Source of the DNA: a virus
IMG/VR virus record: IMGVR_UViG_3300033552_000030
Span: 1 to 38,302 of that record
DNA: 38,302 nucleotides
Direction: 5' to 3' (one strand)
In this document: piece by piece, positions 1-6,994 of the stretch
Layout: every line of letters starts with the position of its first letter
How positions within the stretch are numbered: the stretch's first letter is position 1
Notes under the pieces: model-generated
Seen by the model: only the letters and a program-made list of their open reading frames with translations
Told to the model about the DNA's origin: nothing
Databases searched by the model: none
Position numbers and translations under genes: made by a program

Positions 1-383
1 CGCCAGAGCAGGCAATTGAAAACTTAGACAAGGTTCGTGCAATCGTTCTTGATGACGAAAAACGCCTGCAAATGGACCACTGGCACGGAAGCGACGAATG
101 GCGCAATCGCACTTGCGCAGAGGAAACACTCTGCGGCACAACTCATTGCATGGCTGGCTGGCTGCAAGTCTGCACGACTGAGCAAGCCCTTAAAGATATT
201 CCGGCGCAACTCGCTGGTGTTCTTGCTGCGCCTATTGCCTCAAAGATGTTTTATCGCGGAAACGCTGAAGCGCTGGAATGGCTGCGTGATCGCAAATACG
301 CTGACGAAACCGAAGCCTACGAAAAGCGCGGCGCTGAATTGAAGGCGAAGCGTGAAGCAGCCGCAGCCACGGTGCAGCCATGA
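1..383 (+). CDS. Pentapeptide-repeat protein, C-terminal part (gene continues from 37749 across the circle join)
   Basis: This is the 3' part of the gene that starts at 37749; the reading frame enters at base 3 and ends with TGA at 381-383. Joined across the overlap the protein is about 238 residues. The part here is the non-repeat C-terminal domain. It carries a His/Cys/Trp-rich core (motifs [23 protein letters not shown]) and ends in a charged helical Lys/Glu/Ala tail. A Cys/His core of this kind could bind metal or form a small fold that docks a partner; I cannot name its activity. Base 93 is G here (Asp) but A in the duplicate copy at 38175 (Asn), so the two assembled ends differ by one amino acid. 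The next gene starts inside the stop codon (ATGA). Confidence 0.8.
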   Translation, partial: PEQAIENLDKVRAIVLDDEKRLQMDHWHGSDEWRNRTCAEETLCGTTHCMAGWLQVCTTEQALKDIPAQLAGVLAAPIASKMFYRGNAEALEWLRDRKYADETEAYEKRGAELKAKREAAAATVQP

Positions 384-631
384 ACGCCCGAACAGAGACC
401 GCCCTTTGCGCGCAGATCTTGGCCGACCTGCAAGGGCCGGTGCCGATGCTGCATAGCGAGTTCAACGATGACACGATTTACGTCTATGACGTGCTGACTA
501 AGCACTTGGTGCGTGAAATCGGCTGCAAGGACAGCGAAGCAATTGACTCGCGCTATATCGGCCTGCGGGTGGCTGCTGGCGAGACATGGGCAAAAGGTTT
601 AACAGCTAAATATCAAGGAGTTTGGAAATGA
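380..631 (+). CDS. Small hypothetical phage protein, 83 aa
   Basis: The ATG at 380 overlaps the stop of the pentapeptide gene (ATGA), which implies translational coupling, and its own stop overlaps the next start in the same way. The protein is acidic and mixed alpha/beta in character, with no membrane segment and no motif I recognise. Its position in the early rightward operon, upstream of the recombination genes, is where lambdoid phages carry host-takeover or counter-defence genes, but nothing in the sequence assigns that role. The coding call is supported by the tight packing and by the absence of any competing frame of similar quality. Confidence 0.75.
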   Translation: MNARTETALCAQILADLQGPVPMLHSEFNDDTIYVYDVLTKHLVREIGCKDSEAIDSRYIGLRVAAGETWAKGLTAKYQGVWK

Positions 632-909
632 AACAGAAAATTAAAAGTTTTGTCCACTACAGCACCAACCCATGGGAAAAGGGTCGCTTAACGATCTACC
701 CATGCGACATATGCAGTGTGACTAACGGCCAGATTCTTGTCGGTGAGATTGATGTTGAATTTGATATACCTGACGACTTTGATCCACGGCCCAGCCAGAT
801 TGCAGCACTGCAGGCAAAACAAAAAGAAGCCGCCGCCGCTTTCTACGCGATGACCACTGAACTTGACCGACAGATCAGCAAGCTTCAAGCGCTGGAGTTC
901 ACGGCATGA
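628..909 (+). CDS. Small hypothetical protein with C-terminal coiled coil, 93 aa
   Basis: I start it at ATG 628, which overlaps the preceding stop (ATGA) and has a good ribosome site AAGGAG at 615-620; the in-frame TTG at 622 is less likely. The first half is beta-rich with a Cys pair (PCDIC) and an acidic stretch (EIDVEFDIPDDFD). The second half, about residues 50-90, is an Ala/Gln/Lys/Glu helix consistent with a coiled coil. No known family is recognised. The stop overlaps the next start at 906. Confidence 0.75.
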   Translation: MKQKIKSFVHYSTNPWEKGRLTIYPCDICSVTNGQILVGEIDVEFDIPDDFDPRPSQIAALQAKQKEAAAAFYAMTTELDRQISKLQALEFTA

Positions 910-1082
910 ACAGCCGCTCTTACTACCGGAACAGCATTCTCGCGTTCCCAAAAACAAGTGAATACGGATGCGCTGTGGAGTTCTTTAAGCGCCGCCCCAG
1001 CCAGCGGCTGATGGTCCGGGTGTACGCCGCAGCGTTGGCTGTGGTGCTGATGTCAGTTGGCTTTTGGGGAGCGCCGGCATGA
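906..1082 (+). CDS. Small single-pass membrane protein, 58 aa
   Basis: This short gene runs from ATG 906 (overlapping the previous stop) to TGA 1080-1082, which overlaps the next ATG at 1079. The N-terminal two thirds is basic and aromatic (SRSYYRNS, FKRRPSQR). Residues about 36-55 form one hydrophobic segment (VYAAALAVVLMSVGFW), so a single-pass inner-membrane protein with the basic half in the cytoplasm is likely. Size and placement resemble small phage membrane proteins that act on the host envelope or on superinfection, but the function is unknown. The double ATGA overlaps are the main support for it being real. Confidence 0.65.
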   Translation: MNSRSYYRNSILAFPKTSEYGCAVEFFKRRPSQRLMVRVYAAALAVVLMSVGFWGAPA

Positions 1083-1345
1083 ACAGCGAACAACTCACAA
1101 GCCTTGCAGGTTATGCCACTAGCTGTATGTTGCTACAGACGCCAGTTGAAATGCTGCATGAAGATGGCAAGAAGCCAGCAGGCTTTCCGTTGCCGATCAA
1201 AAAAATGCAGCCCGGCACTGATGGCAGGTTGCGTCAGGAATATCGCCCGATAGCTGTGTTGGATTACATCAATGAAGTGCTGACCGGCGAGATTGCCGCA
1301 CGCGCCGCCCTTGACCGTGCCGCGCTCAAGAAGGAATCAGTATGA
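1079..1345 (+). CDS. Hypothetical phage protein, 88 aa
   Basis: The start is ATG 1079, overlapping the stop of the small membrane protein; the stop at 1343-1345 overlaps the next start at 1342. Earlier in-frame start codons lie inside the upstream gene and are not needed. The protein has a helical N-terminus, a Pro/Lys-rich middle (KKPAGFPLPIKKMQPG) and a helical C-terminus. No catalytic or binding motif is seen and I do not recognise the family. It belongs to the chain of coupled genes leading into recT. Confidence 0.7.
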   Translation: MNSEQLTSLAGYATSCMLLQTPVEMLHEDGKKPAGFPLPIKKMQPGTDGRLRQEYRPIAVLDYINEVLTGEIAARAALDRAALKKESV

Positions 1346-1584
1346 ACTACTACAAAAACTGCCCGACAACGCATTGCAAATGCACGCAGCCAATGATCTG
1401 CAACAACGGTTGCTACATCACGCCGCTGCATCAGGACAACAGCGACAACAGCGACAAGACCGACAACGGTGACACGCAGGCACTGACAGCGCCCGAAACG
1501 ATCCTTTTCGGCGGGGTGGTGCTGGCTGGCACCGGGATTTGCGCTGCAGTGCTCGGCTATGCCTGGCAGCGGTTTTTTAACTAA
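1342..1584 (+). CDS. Cys-rich N-terminus with C-terminal membrane segment, 80 aa
   Basis: The protein has two distinct parts. The first 25 residues hold five cysteines (CPTTHCKCTQ, MICNNGC), a pattern that could bind a metal or form disulphides. A polar Asp/Asn/Ser linker (DNSDNSDKTDNGD) follows, and residues about 53-75 form a hydrophobic helix (ILFGGVVLAGTGICAAVLGYAW) ending in a basic aromatic tail. The layout suggests a tail-anchored membrane protein. No family is recognised. The gene is coupled to its upstream neighbour by ATGA and ends 10 bases before the recT start. Confidence 0.7.
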   Translation: MNYYKNCPTTHCKCTQPMICNNGCYITPLHQDNSDNSDKTDNGDTQALTAPETILFGGVVLAGTGICAAVLGYAWQRFFN

Positions 1585-1594
1585 GGGGATTGAT

Positions 1595-2455
1595 ATGACT
1601 GCCGCACTCGCTGCACAACCATCCAGCGCCATCACACTGACAGATAAGGAACTAATCGACGTTCTGACCTCATCGCTTTACCCTGGCGCCAACCCGCTTT
1701 CAATAAAGATGGTTTTGGGGTATTGCAAAGCAGCAGGCTTGGACCCGATGCAAAAGCCTGTTCACATCGTTCCAATGTGGGACAGCAAAGCCGGTGCAAT
1801 GCGTGATGTGGTCATGCCCGGCGTTGGTTTGTACCGCACCCAAGCCTCACGCACCGGGCATTTTGCAGGGCAATCAGAGCCGGAATTTGGGCCAATGATT
1901 ACAACCACACTCAGCGGCGTGTCGGTAACCCATCCTGAATTTGCAAAAGTCACAGTCAAAAAATCAATGGCTAACGGCAGCATTGCGGAGTTCACGGCTA
2001 TCGAATACTGGATTGAAAACTACGCCGTGAAAGGCGGTAAAGAAAAGTCTTCGGCGCCAAACGCCATGTGGCTCAAACGCCCTCGCGGGCAGATTGCGAA
2101 ATGTGCCGCCGCCCAGGCGTTGCGTCTGGCATTCCCCGAAATGGGCGCACAGCCTACAGCCGAAGAAATGGAAGGCAAGACGATGCACGATGACGTTGCA
2201 GAGCGTTCCATCAATCCAGAAACCGGCGAAATTACCACTCACGTTTTTGATGTTTACGCTGCCTTGAATGCGGTTGAAATTTGCATAAATCCAGAGGCAT
2301 TGCTAAAGGTCTGGAAAACCGAAGGTGCAAAGGCGGTTGCTGCAAAAGACAAGGCCGGGCACGCAGCTCTAAAGGATGCCGTCAAGGCCCGCCGCGCAGA
2401 GTTTGAGGCCGACAGCGCCAACGAAAACATTATTGATGCAGAGGTGACTCAATGA
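1595..2455 (+). CDS. bet: RecT/Bet-family single-strand annealing protein
   Basis: The product, 286 aa, matches the RecT/lambda Bet annealing family: it starts with a helical ELIDVLTSSLYPGA segment, has the conserved region around residues 30-60 (MVLGYCKAAGLDPMQKPVHIVP), and the family-typical WLKRPRGQIAKCAAAQALRLAFPE block near residues 155-180. Such proteins coat resected single strands and anneal complementary DNA during phage recombination and replication. I start it at ATG 1595, with AAGGGG at 1583-1588 as ribosome site; the upstream extension overlaps the previous gene. The exonuclease partner follows directly with an ATGA overlap, as in lambda red. Confidence 0.92.
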   Translation: MTAALAAQPSSAITLTDKELIDVLTSSLYPGANPLSIKMVLGYCKAAGLDPMQKPVHIVPMWDSKAGAMRDVVMPGVGLYRTQASRTGHFAGQSEPEFGPMITTTLSGVSVTHPEFAKVTVKKSMANGSIAEFTAIEYWIENYAVKGGKEKSSAPNAMWLKRPRGQIAKCAAAQALRLAFPEMGAQPTAEEMEGKTMHDDVAERSINPETGEITTHVFDVYAALNAVEICINPEALLKVWKTEGAKAVAAKDKAGHAALKDAVKARRAEFEADSANENIIDAEVTQ

Positions 2456-3081
2456 GCGCGCTGATTATCCAAGGCAGCGAGGAATGGTTTGCCGCCCGCA
2501 TGGGCCGCGTGACCGCCTCGCGTGTGGCTGATGTGGCCGCAAAGACGAAAAGCGGCTACAGCACCAGCCGCGAAAACTACTGCATCGAGCTGGCGCTGGA
2601 GCGCCTGACCAGCACGCGGCAAGAGTCCTTCACCAATACCGCGATGAAGTGGGGCACCGAAACCGAGCCACTGGCCCGCGCAGCCTACGAAGCGCATACC
2701 GGCGCGCTGGTTGATGAGGTCGGCATGGCTGCGCATCCGTCGATTGACATGGCCGGCGCATCGCCTGATGGTTTGGTTGATGACGATGGTTTGCTTGAAA
2801 TCAAGTGCCCGAACTCAGCCACCCACGCCAGTACCTTGCTATCAGGTAAACCAGACGGCAAATACATCATTCAGATGATGTGGCAAATGGCTTGCACCGG
2901 TCGCCAGTGGTGCGACTTCGCTAGCTTTGATCCACGCTTTCCGCAGCCGCTACAACTGTTCGTCAAACGCATCCCGCGTGACGCCGAAAAGATCGCAGAA
3001 CTGGAGGCCGAGGTAGTCAAGTTCTTGGCCGAAGTGGATGACATGGTTAACAGACTCAACAACATGAAAGAGGCAGCATGA
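2452..3081 (+). CDS. exo: YqaJ/lambda Exo-type 5'-3' exonuclease
   Basis: The 209-aa product is a PD-(D/E)xK nuclease of the YqaJ/lambda exonuclease type. Visible motifs are the N-terminal GSEEWFAARMGRVTAS, the GTETEPLAR helix near residues 68-76, and the catalytic block SPDG (Asp106) followed by EIKCP (Glu116, Lys118). It would resect double-strand ends 5' to 3' and load the adjacent RecT/Bet protein. Its start overlaps the recT stop and its stop overlaps the next start, so exonuclease, annealase and the SSB-like protein are one coupled recombination cassette. Confidence 0.93.
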   Translation: MSALIIQGSEEWFAARMGRVTASRVADVAAKTKSGYSTSRENYCIELALERLTSTRQESFTNTAMKWGTETEPLARAAYEAHTGALVDEVGMAAHPSIDMAGASPDGLVDDDGLLEIKCPNSATHASTLLSGKPDGKYIIQMMWQMACTGRQWCDFASFDPRFPQPLQLFVKRIPRDAEKIAELEAEVVKFLAEVDDMVNRLNNMKEAA

Positions 3082-3371
3082 GCGATTACGACAACACGAA
3101 CCGAGGCGTACTTTTCAAAAACGACCGCAAACAAGAAGGCGACAAAAAGCCCGAATACACCGGCAGCTTGAATGTCGATGGCGTTGAGTTTTTTCTGGAT
3201 GCCTGGCTGAAAGTCGGCAAGAGCGGTGCGAAGTTTATGAGCGTGTCCGTCAAGCGCAAAGACAAGCAGCCAGAAGCCGCGTTACAGCAGCGCCAGCCAG
3301 CGCCAGCGGCCCGACAAGCGCCGGCCAGCCAAGGCAGCGGCTTTGATGACATGGACGAGCCACCTTTCTGA
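3078..3371 (+). CDS. Small SSB-like protein with acidic C-terminal tip, 97 aa
   Basis: The N-terminal 60 residues form an alternating beta pattern (NRGVLFKND, EYTGSLNVDGVEFFLDAWLKV, KFMSVSVKRKD) like the small DUF736-type phage/plasmid proteins. A flexible Gln/Pro/Ala linker follows (about residues 65-85), and the chain ends in an acidic tip FDDMDEPPF. That order of compact beta domain, disordered linker and acidic tail ending in Phe is the hallmark of bacterial SSB, where the tip recruits repair proteins. Placement directly after exo fits a single-strand DNA role. The OB-fold assignment is an inference. Confidence 0.75.
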   Translation: MSDYDNTNRGVLFKNDRKQEGDKKPEYTGSLNVDGVEFFLDAWLKVGKSGAKFMSVSVKRKDKQPEAALQQRQPAPAARQAPASQGSGFDDMDEPPF

Positions 3372-3373
3372 CC

Positions 3374-3550
3374 ATGCCAAGCACCGGAGAAACCAAACTG
3401 GCTCAGATGCGGGCCTATTACCGGACCCCGAAAGGCCAAGCAGCTAGCGTAAAGAAGTACGACACGAAGCTAGCAAAGCTGGGTAAGCGCCGCAAACCCC
3501 TTAAAGCAAAGCCAGCGCCGCTGATTCAGGCACTGGCTAATTGGAGATAG
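3374..3550 (+). CDS. Very basic small protein, 58 aa
   Basis: This gene starts at ATG 3374, two bases after the preceding stop, and ends with TAG 3548-3550. The product is strongly basic (KKYDTKLAKLGKRRKPLKAK in the centre) with an aromatic/Lys N-terminal half (MRAYYRTPKGQAAS). The shape resembles small phage nucleic-acid binding peptides, but no family is recognised. The next gene begins 3 bases downstream, so it fits the packed operon. It falls below the usual length cut-off and is easily missed. Confidence 0.6.
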   Translation: MPSTGETKLAQMRAYYRTPKGQAASVKKYDTKLAKLGKRRKPLKAKPAPLIQALANWR

Positions 3551-3553
3551 ACC

Positions 3554-4009
3554 ATGACCACAGCCACTCGCCAACATTACCCACTAATTCCTAAATGGTT
3601 TCAGCCGAAAGTGGCGCAGTCCGTGCAAACCACGGTGCAGGTTTACCATTGGCAAAACATCACCGCCATTGTCGGCGGCAAGGCTGATGCGTCTGTTCTG
3701 TGGGACTGGGTTGAATCCGCGCTGACCTACTCAGAAATGATGCGCCTGCTGCAAAAAGACGGCACAGAATTTACGCCGGAGGCGGTGACGGTGATTGCCG
3801 AACAACTAGAAATTACTCCGCTGGTTGTGGCACGTTTTCGCCGTACCAGCAGGGTCGGCTTTTCCGGCACCGAACTAAACATTGCCAAAGCCGCAGCGCA
3901 TGTGATGGACAGCCTGATTGGCATGGACCGCCACGGCATAGCCTGGCAGTCGCGGCAGTGGAGTAATGCGCAAATTGAACTATTAAAAAAGCAAGGCGAA
4001 ACCGTATGA
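3554..4009 (+). CDS. Hypothetical phage protein, 151 aa
   Basis: The protein is soluble and mostly helical. An N-terminal aromatic region (PLIPKWFQPKV, YHWQNITAIVG) is followed by an acidic helix and a segment around residues 70-100 (EFTPEAVTVIAEQLEITPLVVARFRR) that could form an HTH-like helical pair. A C-terminal aromatic stretch (IAWQSRQWSNAQIELLKK) completes it. I do not recognise the family and no catalytic motif is visible. It ends with an ATGA overlap into the next gene. Confidence 0.75.
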   Translation: MTTATRQHYPLIPKWFQPKVAQSVQTTVQVYHWQNITAIVGGKADASVLWDWVESALTYSEMMRLLQKDGTEFTPEAVTVIAEQLEITPLVVARFRRTSRVGFSGTELNIAKAAAHVMDSLIGMDRHGIAWQSRQWSNAQIELLKKQGETV

Positions 4010-4653
4010 CCGACACAACCCATCCAGACCGCCACTTACAAGAGTTGCAGGCTTACGAGTTGACAGTGAGTAATTTGCGGGCAGAGTTGGCGGCAGAGCG
4101 GGCACAGCCTGCCAATGATCGTGCAGCTTTTGAGGCTTGGGCAAAGCGTGAGGGGTTAAATCTTCGCAAGGCCGAGGCAAAAGAGCCGGGAGGAATACCT
4201 AGTTCGCGTTTTGGCCTTCGCCCTGCCAGCTTCTATTTTGATGAAGCTGAATGCGCTTGGAGGGCGTGGGCAAACAAACCAATCACGCAGCCAGTACAGC
4301 CAGCCGCCAAGGACATTCTTGGAGCGGTAGCACGCGGATGGTGTCATCCAATAAACGCCAAAAAAGTAATGGACTCGGACTTGGCTATCGCTATCAGTGC
4401 CGAGGTAAACGCTTTGCTTGAAGGTCAGCCAGCCGCACCTATAACGCAAGCAGCACAGCCTAGCCAGCCTACGGATGCTGAGCGGCTGGATTGGTTGGAG
4501 CGCCAAGATTTTGATAGCTTGGGTTTTGCTCTGGTGAGTGATGCTCCTCATGACGGGGAGTACAGGATTGAAACTGATTTTGGTACGTACTACGGCAAGG
4601 CGTTGCGCGAAGCAATTGACGCAGCCCTCACCACAAGCAAAGGAAAAACATGA
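4006..4653 (+). CDS. Modular hypothetical phage protein, 215 aa
   Basis: The sequence looks modular: an N-terminal coiled coil (residues about 8-40), a block AAFEAWAKREGL with a matching CAWRAWANK further on, Pro/Gln/Ala linkers (ITQPVQPAAK, ITQAAQPSQP), and a C-terminal block DAERLDWLERQ leading into REAIDAAL. The FEAWA/WRAW and ERLDWLE blocks recur in many phage proteins of unknown role, including a variant (FEAFAKS) at 5571-5888 here. The function is unknown. Both ends overlap their neighbours by ATGA. Confidence 0.75.
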   Translation: MTDTTHPDRHLQELQAYELTVSNLRAELAAERAQPANDRAAFEAWAKREGLNLRKAEAKEPGGIPSSRFGLRPASFYFDEAECAWRAWANKPITQPVQPAAKDILGAVARGWCHPINAKKVMDSDLAIAISAEVNALLEGQPAAPITQAAQPSQPTDAERLDWLERQDFDSLGFALVSDAPHDGEYRIETDFGTYYGKALREAIDAALTTSKGKT

Positions 4654-5048
4654 CCACAAACCTTGAGCGGGCGAAAGCCTGCAATGCAATTTTTACTGAC
4701 GGGTGGGGGCGCACTGTGATTGGGTTGACCTCTGACCAGCTTGACGCCTACACAGCCCAAGCCATCCGGGATGCGCCTAGTAAGTGCCCCGGCATACCGC
4801 GTGCAGGGTGTAACTACATAACGGAGTGTGGGCAAAGCTGCAACAAATGCGGCCATGTTCACCATGCACACCAGTTAAGCGCAGAGCCAGAGGCTAATCT
4901 AGTGAGAGCGGTGCCGCTGAGTGATGAGCAGATTGCCGATTTATGGGACGCGCAGCTTTTCCACATCACCGATCTGGCTGGTGCTATTGATTTGGTGCGC
5001 GATGTCGAAGCAGCGCACGGCATTAGCACACAGGGGGTGAAGTCGTGA
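4650..5048 (+). CDS. Hypothetical protein with Cys/His cluster, 132 aa
   Basis: The central region (about residues 45-75) contains a dense Cys/His cluster: CPGIPRAGC, then ECGQSCNKCGHVHHAH. Two CxxC-like pairs plus histidines suggest a zinc-binding knuckle. The flanks are helical: the N-terminal LERAKACNAIF and a C-terminal acidic SDEQIADLWDAQ helix typical of small phage accessory proteins. No enzyme signature is visible. Start and stop overlap the neighbouring genes, the stop with a GTG start at 5045. Confidence 0.7.
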   Translation: MTTNLERAKACNAIFTDGWGRTVIGLTSDQLDAYTAQAIRDAPSKCPGIPRAGCNYITECGQSCNKCGHVHHAHQLSAEPEANLVRAVPLSDEQIADLWDAQLFHITDLAGAIDLVRDVEAAHGISTQGVKS

Positions 5049-5215
5049 GCTACCTTGTAAAAATTATTCATTCGGAGACTGGCGAAGTGGTCAAGATGAT
5101 CGAAGCTGTATCAGAGCACCACGCTGACAGGATTGAGGGTGGTGTTTTGATCAACCTTAATCACGATCAATATCACACCGAAATTGCGCCACCCACACCC
5201 AAAGGAGCCGCATGA
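5045..5215 (+). CDS. Small hypothetical protein with GTG start, 56 aa
   Basis: The gene starts at GTG 5045 inside the upstream stop (GTGA) and ends at 5213-5215 inside the next start (ATGA at 5212). The product is a small beta/alpha protein (SYLVKIIHSETGEVVKMIE, then ADRIEGGVLINLNHDQY). The double overlap leaves little doubt that the frame is translated. The family is unknown. Confidence 0.6.
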   Translation: MSYLVKIIHSETGEVVKMIEAVSEHHADRIEGGVLINLNHDQYHTEIAPPTPKGAA

Positions 5216-5574
5216 CAACCGACAAAGAACTGCTTGAGCTTGCAGCTAAGGCTGTAGGGCTTGAACTGCAGTGGCACAAAAGCGCTTTGACCGGCGAGGC
5301 TTTGCCAAGCCCTACGCATTACACGCCAGGATGCGGGCATGTGTACTGGAGCCCACTCGACGACGACGGCGAGGCTCTGCGGCTTTTAAATCGTCTACCT
5401 TTTCACACTCTTTATGTGTCGGAGATAGGCGCTACGGTATTTATCCCGCACGAACCAAACACTGTTGGCCTCAAGTGCGACGAGTACGCAAGCGAGCACG
5501 GCGGCAATTTAGACGCAGCAACCCGACGCGCCATCACCCGAGCCGCTGCTGAAATTGGAAAGGAAATGCCATGA
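5212..5574 (+). CDS. Hypothetical phage protein, 120 aa
   Basis: The product begins with a helix (KELLELAAKAVGLEL), has a central aromatic region (YTPGCGHVYWSPLDDDGEALRL) and ends in a helix (DAATRRAITRAAAEIGK). This LELAAKAVG...WNPLDDDGDALRL arrangement is common among small early proteins of proteobacterial phages and has no known function. A ribosome site AAAGGAG lies at 5200-5206 upstream of ATG 5212. The stop overlaps the next start. Confidence 0.8.
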   Translation: MTTDKELLELAAKAVGLELQWHKSALTGEALPSPTHYTPGCGHVYWSPLDDDGEALRLLNRLPFHTLYVSEIGATVFIPHEPNTVGLKCDEYASEHGGNLDAATRRAITRAAAEIGKEMP

Positions 5575-5888
5575 CAACCGAAGCACAAAGGGCCGCGTTT
5601 GAGGCGTTTGCCAAGTCGAAGCGGTACAAGCTGGATAAAACCGTTGGCGGCAACTATCTGATTGCTCAGACGGCAATTTTGTGGGAAGGCTGGAAAGCTG
5701 CCATCAGGGCAGATCATGCGCTACCAGAGCCAACCGTGCCAGACAAGATGCAGGACTGGGCCGGAATGGATGGCGTGACAGCTTTTCACCTCATCACGCG
5801 CCACTCCGACAACTGGGGCGATGTGGACAAGATGATGGGCGAATGGCTAGCTGCAAATTGCGCTGCTGCAATCAGGGAGGGCGTATGA
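5571..5888 (+). CDS. Hypothetical phage protein, 105 aa
   Basis: An N-terminal block RAAFEAFAKSKRYKLDK followed by ILWEGWKAAIRA matches the widespread phage motif of an FEAFA helix and a W-x2-W helix, also present in the 215-aa protein at 4006. The C-terminal half is acidic and aromatic (QDWAGMDG, HSDNWGDVDKMMGEWLAAN). It is soluble and of unknown role. The ATGA overlaps at both ends keep it in the same transcript as the excisionase and integrase. Confidence 0.75.
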   Translation: MTTEAQRAAFEAFAKSKRYKLDKTVGGNYLIAQTAILWEGWKAAIRADHALPEPTVPDKMQDWAGMDGVTAFHLITRHSDNWGDVDKMMGEWLAANCAAAIREGV

Positions 5889-6157
5889 GCGATCTAAACC
5901 GCCAGCAACTTTGTGCCGCGCTGAATGTGTCGGAATCAACCGTCAGGCGCTTGGAGCATGATGGACTACCATTTACACCAGTCGGCACCCGGTCAAAGCG
6001 TTACGACTTGGCCGAATGCAAACTCTGGCTGAAAGCAAATCAATGTCAATCTGGGAAGACTCCAAAGGCCGTAAACATGTCGGGGTCATGGTCGGGGGTA
6101 AAAGACTTCACCGAATCCTTCCGGTCGGCTCGTCTGCGAGTGACGCCAAGCGCATAG
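5885..6157 (+). CDS. xis: Excisionase-like HTH DNA-binding protein, 90 aa
   Basis: Residues 4-55 form a MerR/AlpA-type winged helix: LNRQQLCAALNVSESTVRRLEHDG is a helix-turn-helix and TRSKRYDLAECKLWLK is the wing and following helix. Proteins of this type placed directly before a tyrosine integrase act as excisionases or recombination directionality factors. The last 35 codons overlap the integrase gene in another frame by about 115 bp, as lambda xis and int also overlap. The overlap tail (Ser/Lys rich) looks unstructured. Assignment as excisionase rests on the HTH plus position. Confidence 0.75.
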   Translation: MSDLNRQQLCAALNVSESTVRRLEHDGLPFTPVGTRSKRYDLAECKLWLKANQCQSGKTPKAVNMSGSWSGVKDFTESFRSARLRVTPSA

Positions 6158-6993
6158 ACGCAGAGCTTCGCGGCTCAATCGTCAAGACGGTAAAGCCGGT
6201 CAATATCCCCGGCGACCCGCCTTTGACGTCGATCATGGCGCTTTATATGGCCCATACCGACACCTTAAAGAGCCCGCAAACCGCCAAATATCACGCCATC
6301 CGGTTCGGCCCATGGGCTGAAAAGTACAAAGCCAGCGAAACCCGCAAGGCTGCAGCCCACTTTATCAAGGACGCTCAGCCGAAATACGCGGCGTCAACCA
6401 TCAACTGGAGCCTGTCAACGCTGAAGAAGGGTTTAGAGCTGGCGTACAACATGGACCTTATCCCTGAGAACTACGGCGACCGGGTGACCACGTTGGCGGT
6501 GCACAACATCCGGGACAAGGTTCTGACCATGGATCAGCTTAAACGACTTGTCGAACACTGCAGCGAGCCGGTACGGGTTGCCATCTGGATTGCCATCTAC
6601 ACAGGCTGCAGGCGGGGGGAAATACTGTCAATGACGCAGGAAAGCATAGGCGCGGACAGCATCACGGTTTACGCTGGCAACACCAAACGCCATAAGACAC
6701 GCACGATTCCCATTGTTGCGCCGCTGCGCCCATGGCTTGATCATGTGCCGATTGGTATCAATTTTGAAGGGCTGAAGTCGGGATTTAGACGCGCCAGGGT
6801 CAAGGCTGATCTTGAGTGGCTGAATTTTCACGATCTGCGGCGGTCGTGTGCAACCATGATGATTGCGGCTGGCGTTGATTTGTACGTGGTCAGCAAGTTG
6901 CTGGGACACTCCAGCGTCACGGTGACGCAGACCCGCTACGGACATCTGCAGACTGACCGCATTGCGGCTGGCCTAAGCAAGACTTTTGGGTAA
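6043..6993 (+). CDS. int: Tyrosine recombinase integrase
   Basis: A phage integrase of 316 aa when started at ATG 6043 (an upstream in-frame ATG at 6016 gives 325 aa). The N-terminal 50 residues look like an arm-binding domain (WEDSKGRKHVGVMVGGKRLHRI), a core-binding SAM-like helical domain follows, and the catalytic domain carries Arg190 (TGCRRGEI), His263-x-x-Arg266 (HDLRRS), His289 (LLGHSS) and the nucleophile Tyr299 (TRYGHL). All key residues are present. It is the last gene of the rightward operon and ends one base before a tRNA-Val gene on the other strand, the usual position next to attP. Confidence 0.95.
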   Translation: MSIWEDSKGRKHVGVMVGGKRLHRILPVGSSASDAKRIDAELRGSIVKTVKPVNIPGDPPLTSIMALYMAHTDTLKSPQTAKYHAIRFGPWAEKYKASETRKAAAHFIKDAQPKYAASTINWSLSTLKKGLELAYNMDLIPENYGDRVTTLAVHNIRDKVLTMDQLKRLVEHCSEPVRVAIWIAIYTGCRRGEILSMTQESIGADSITVYAGNTKRHKTRTIPIVAPLRPWLDHVPIGINFEGLKSGFRRARVKADLEWLNFHDLRRSCATMMIAAGVDLYVVSKLLGHSSVTVTQTRYGHLQTDRIAAGLSKTFG

Positions 6994-6994
6994 A

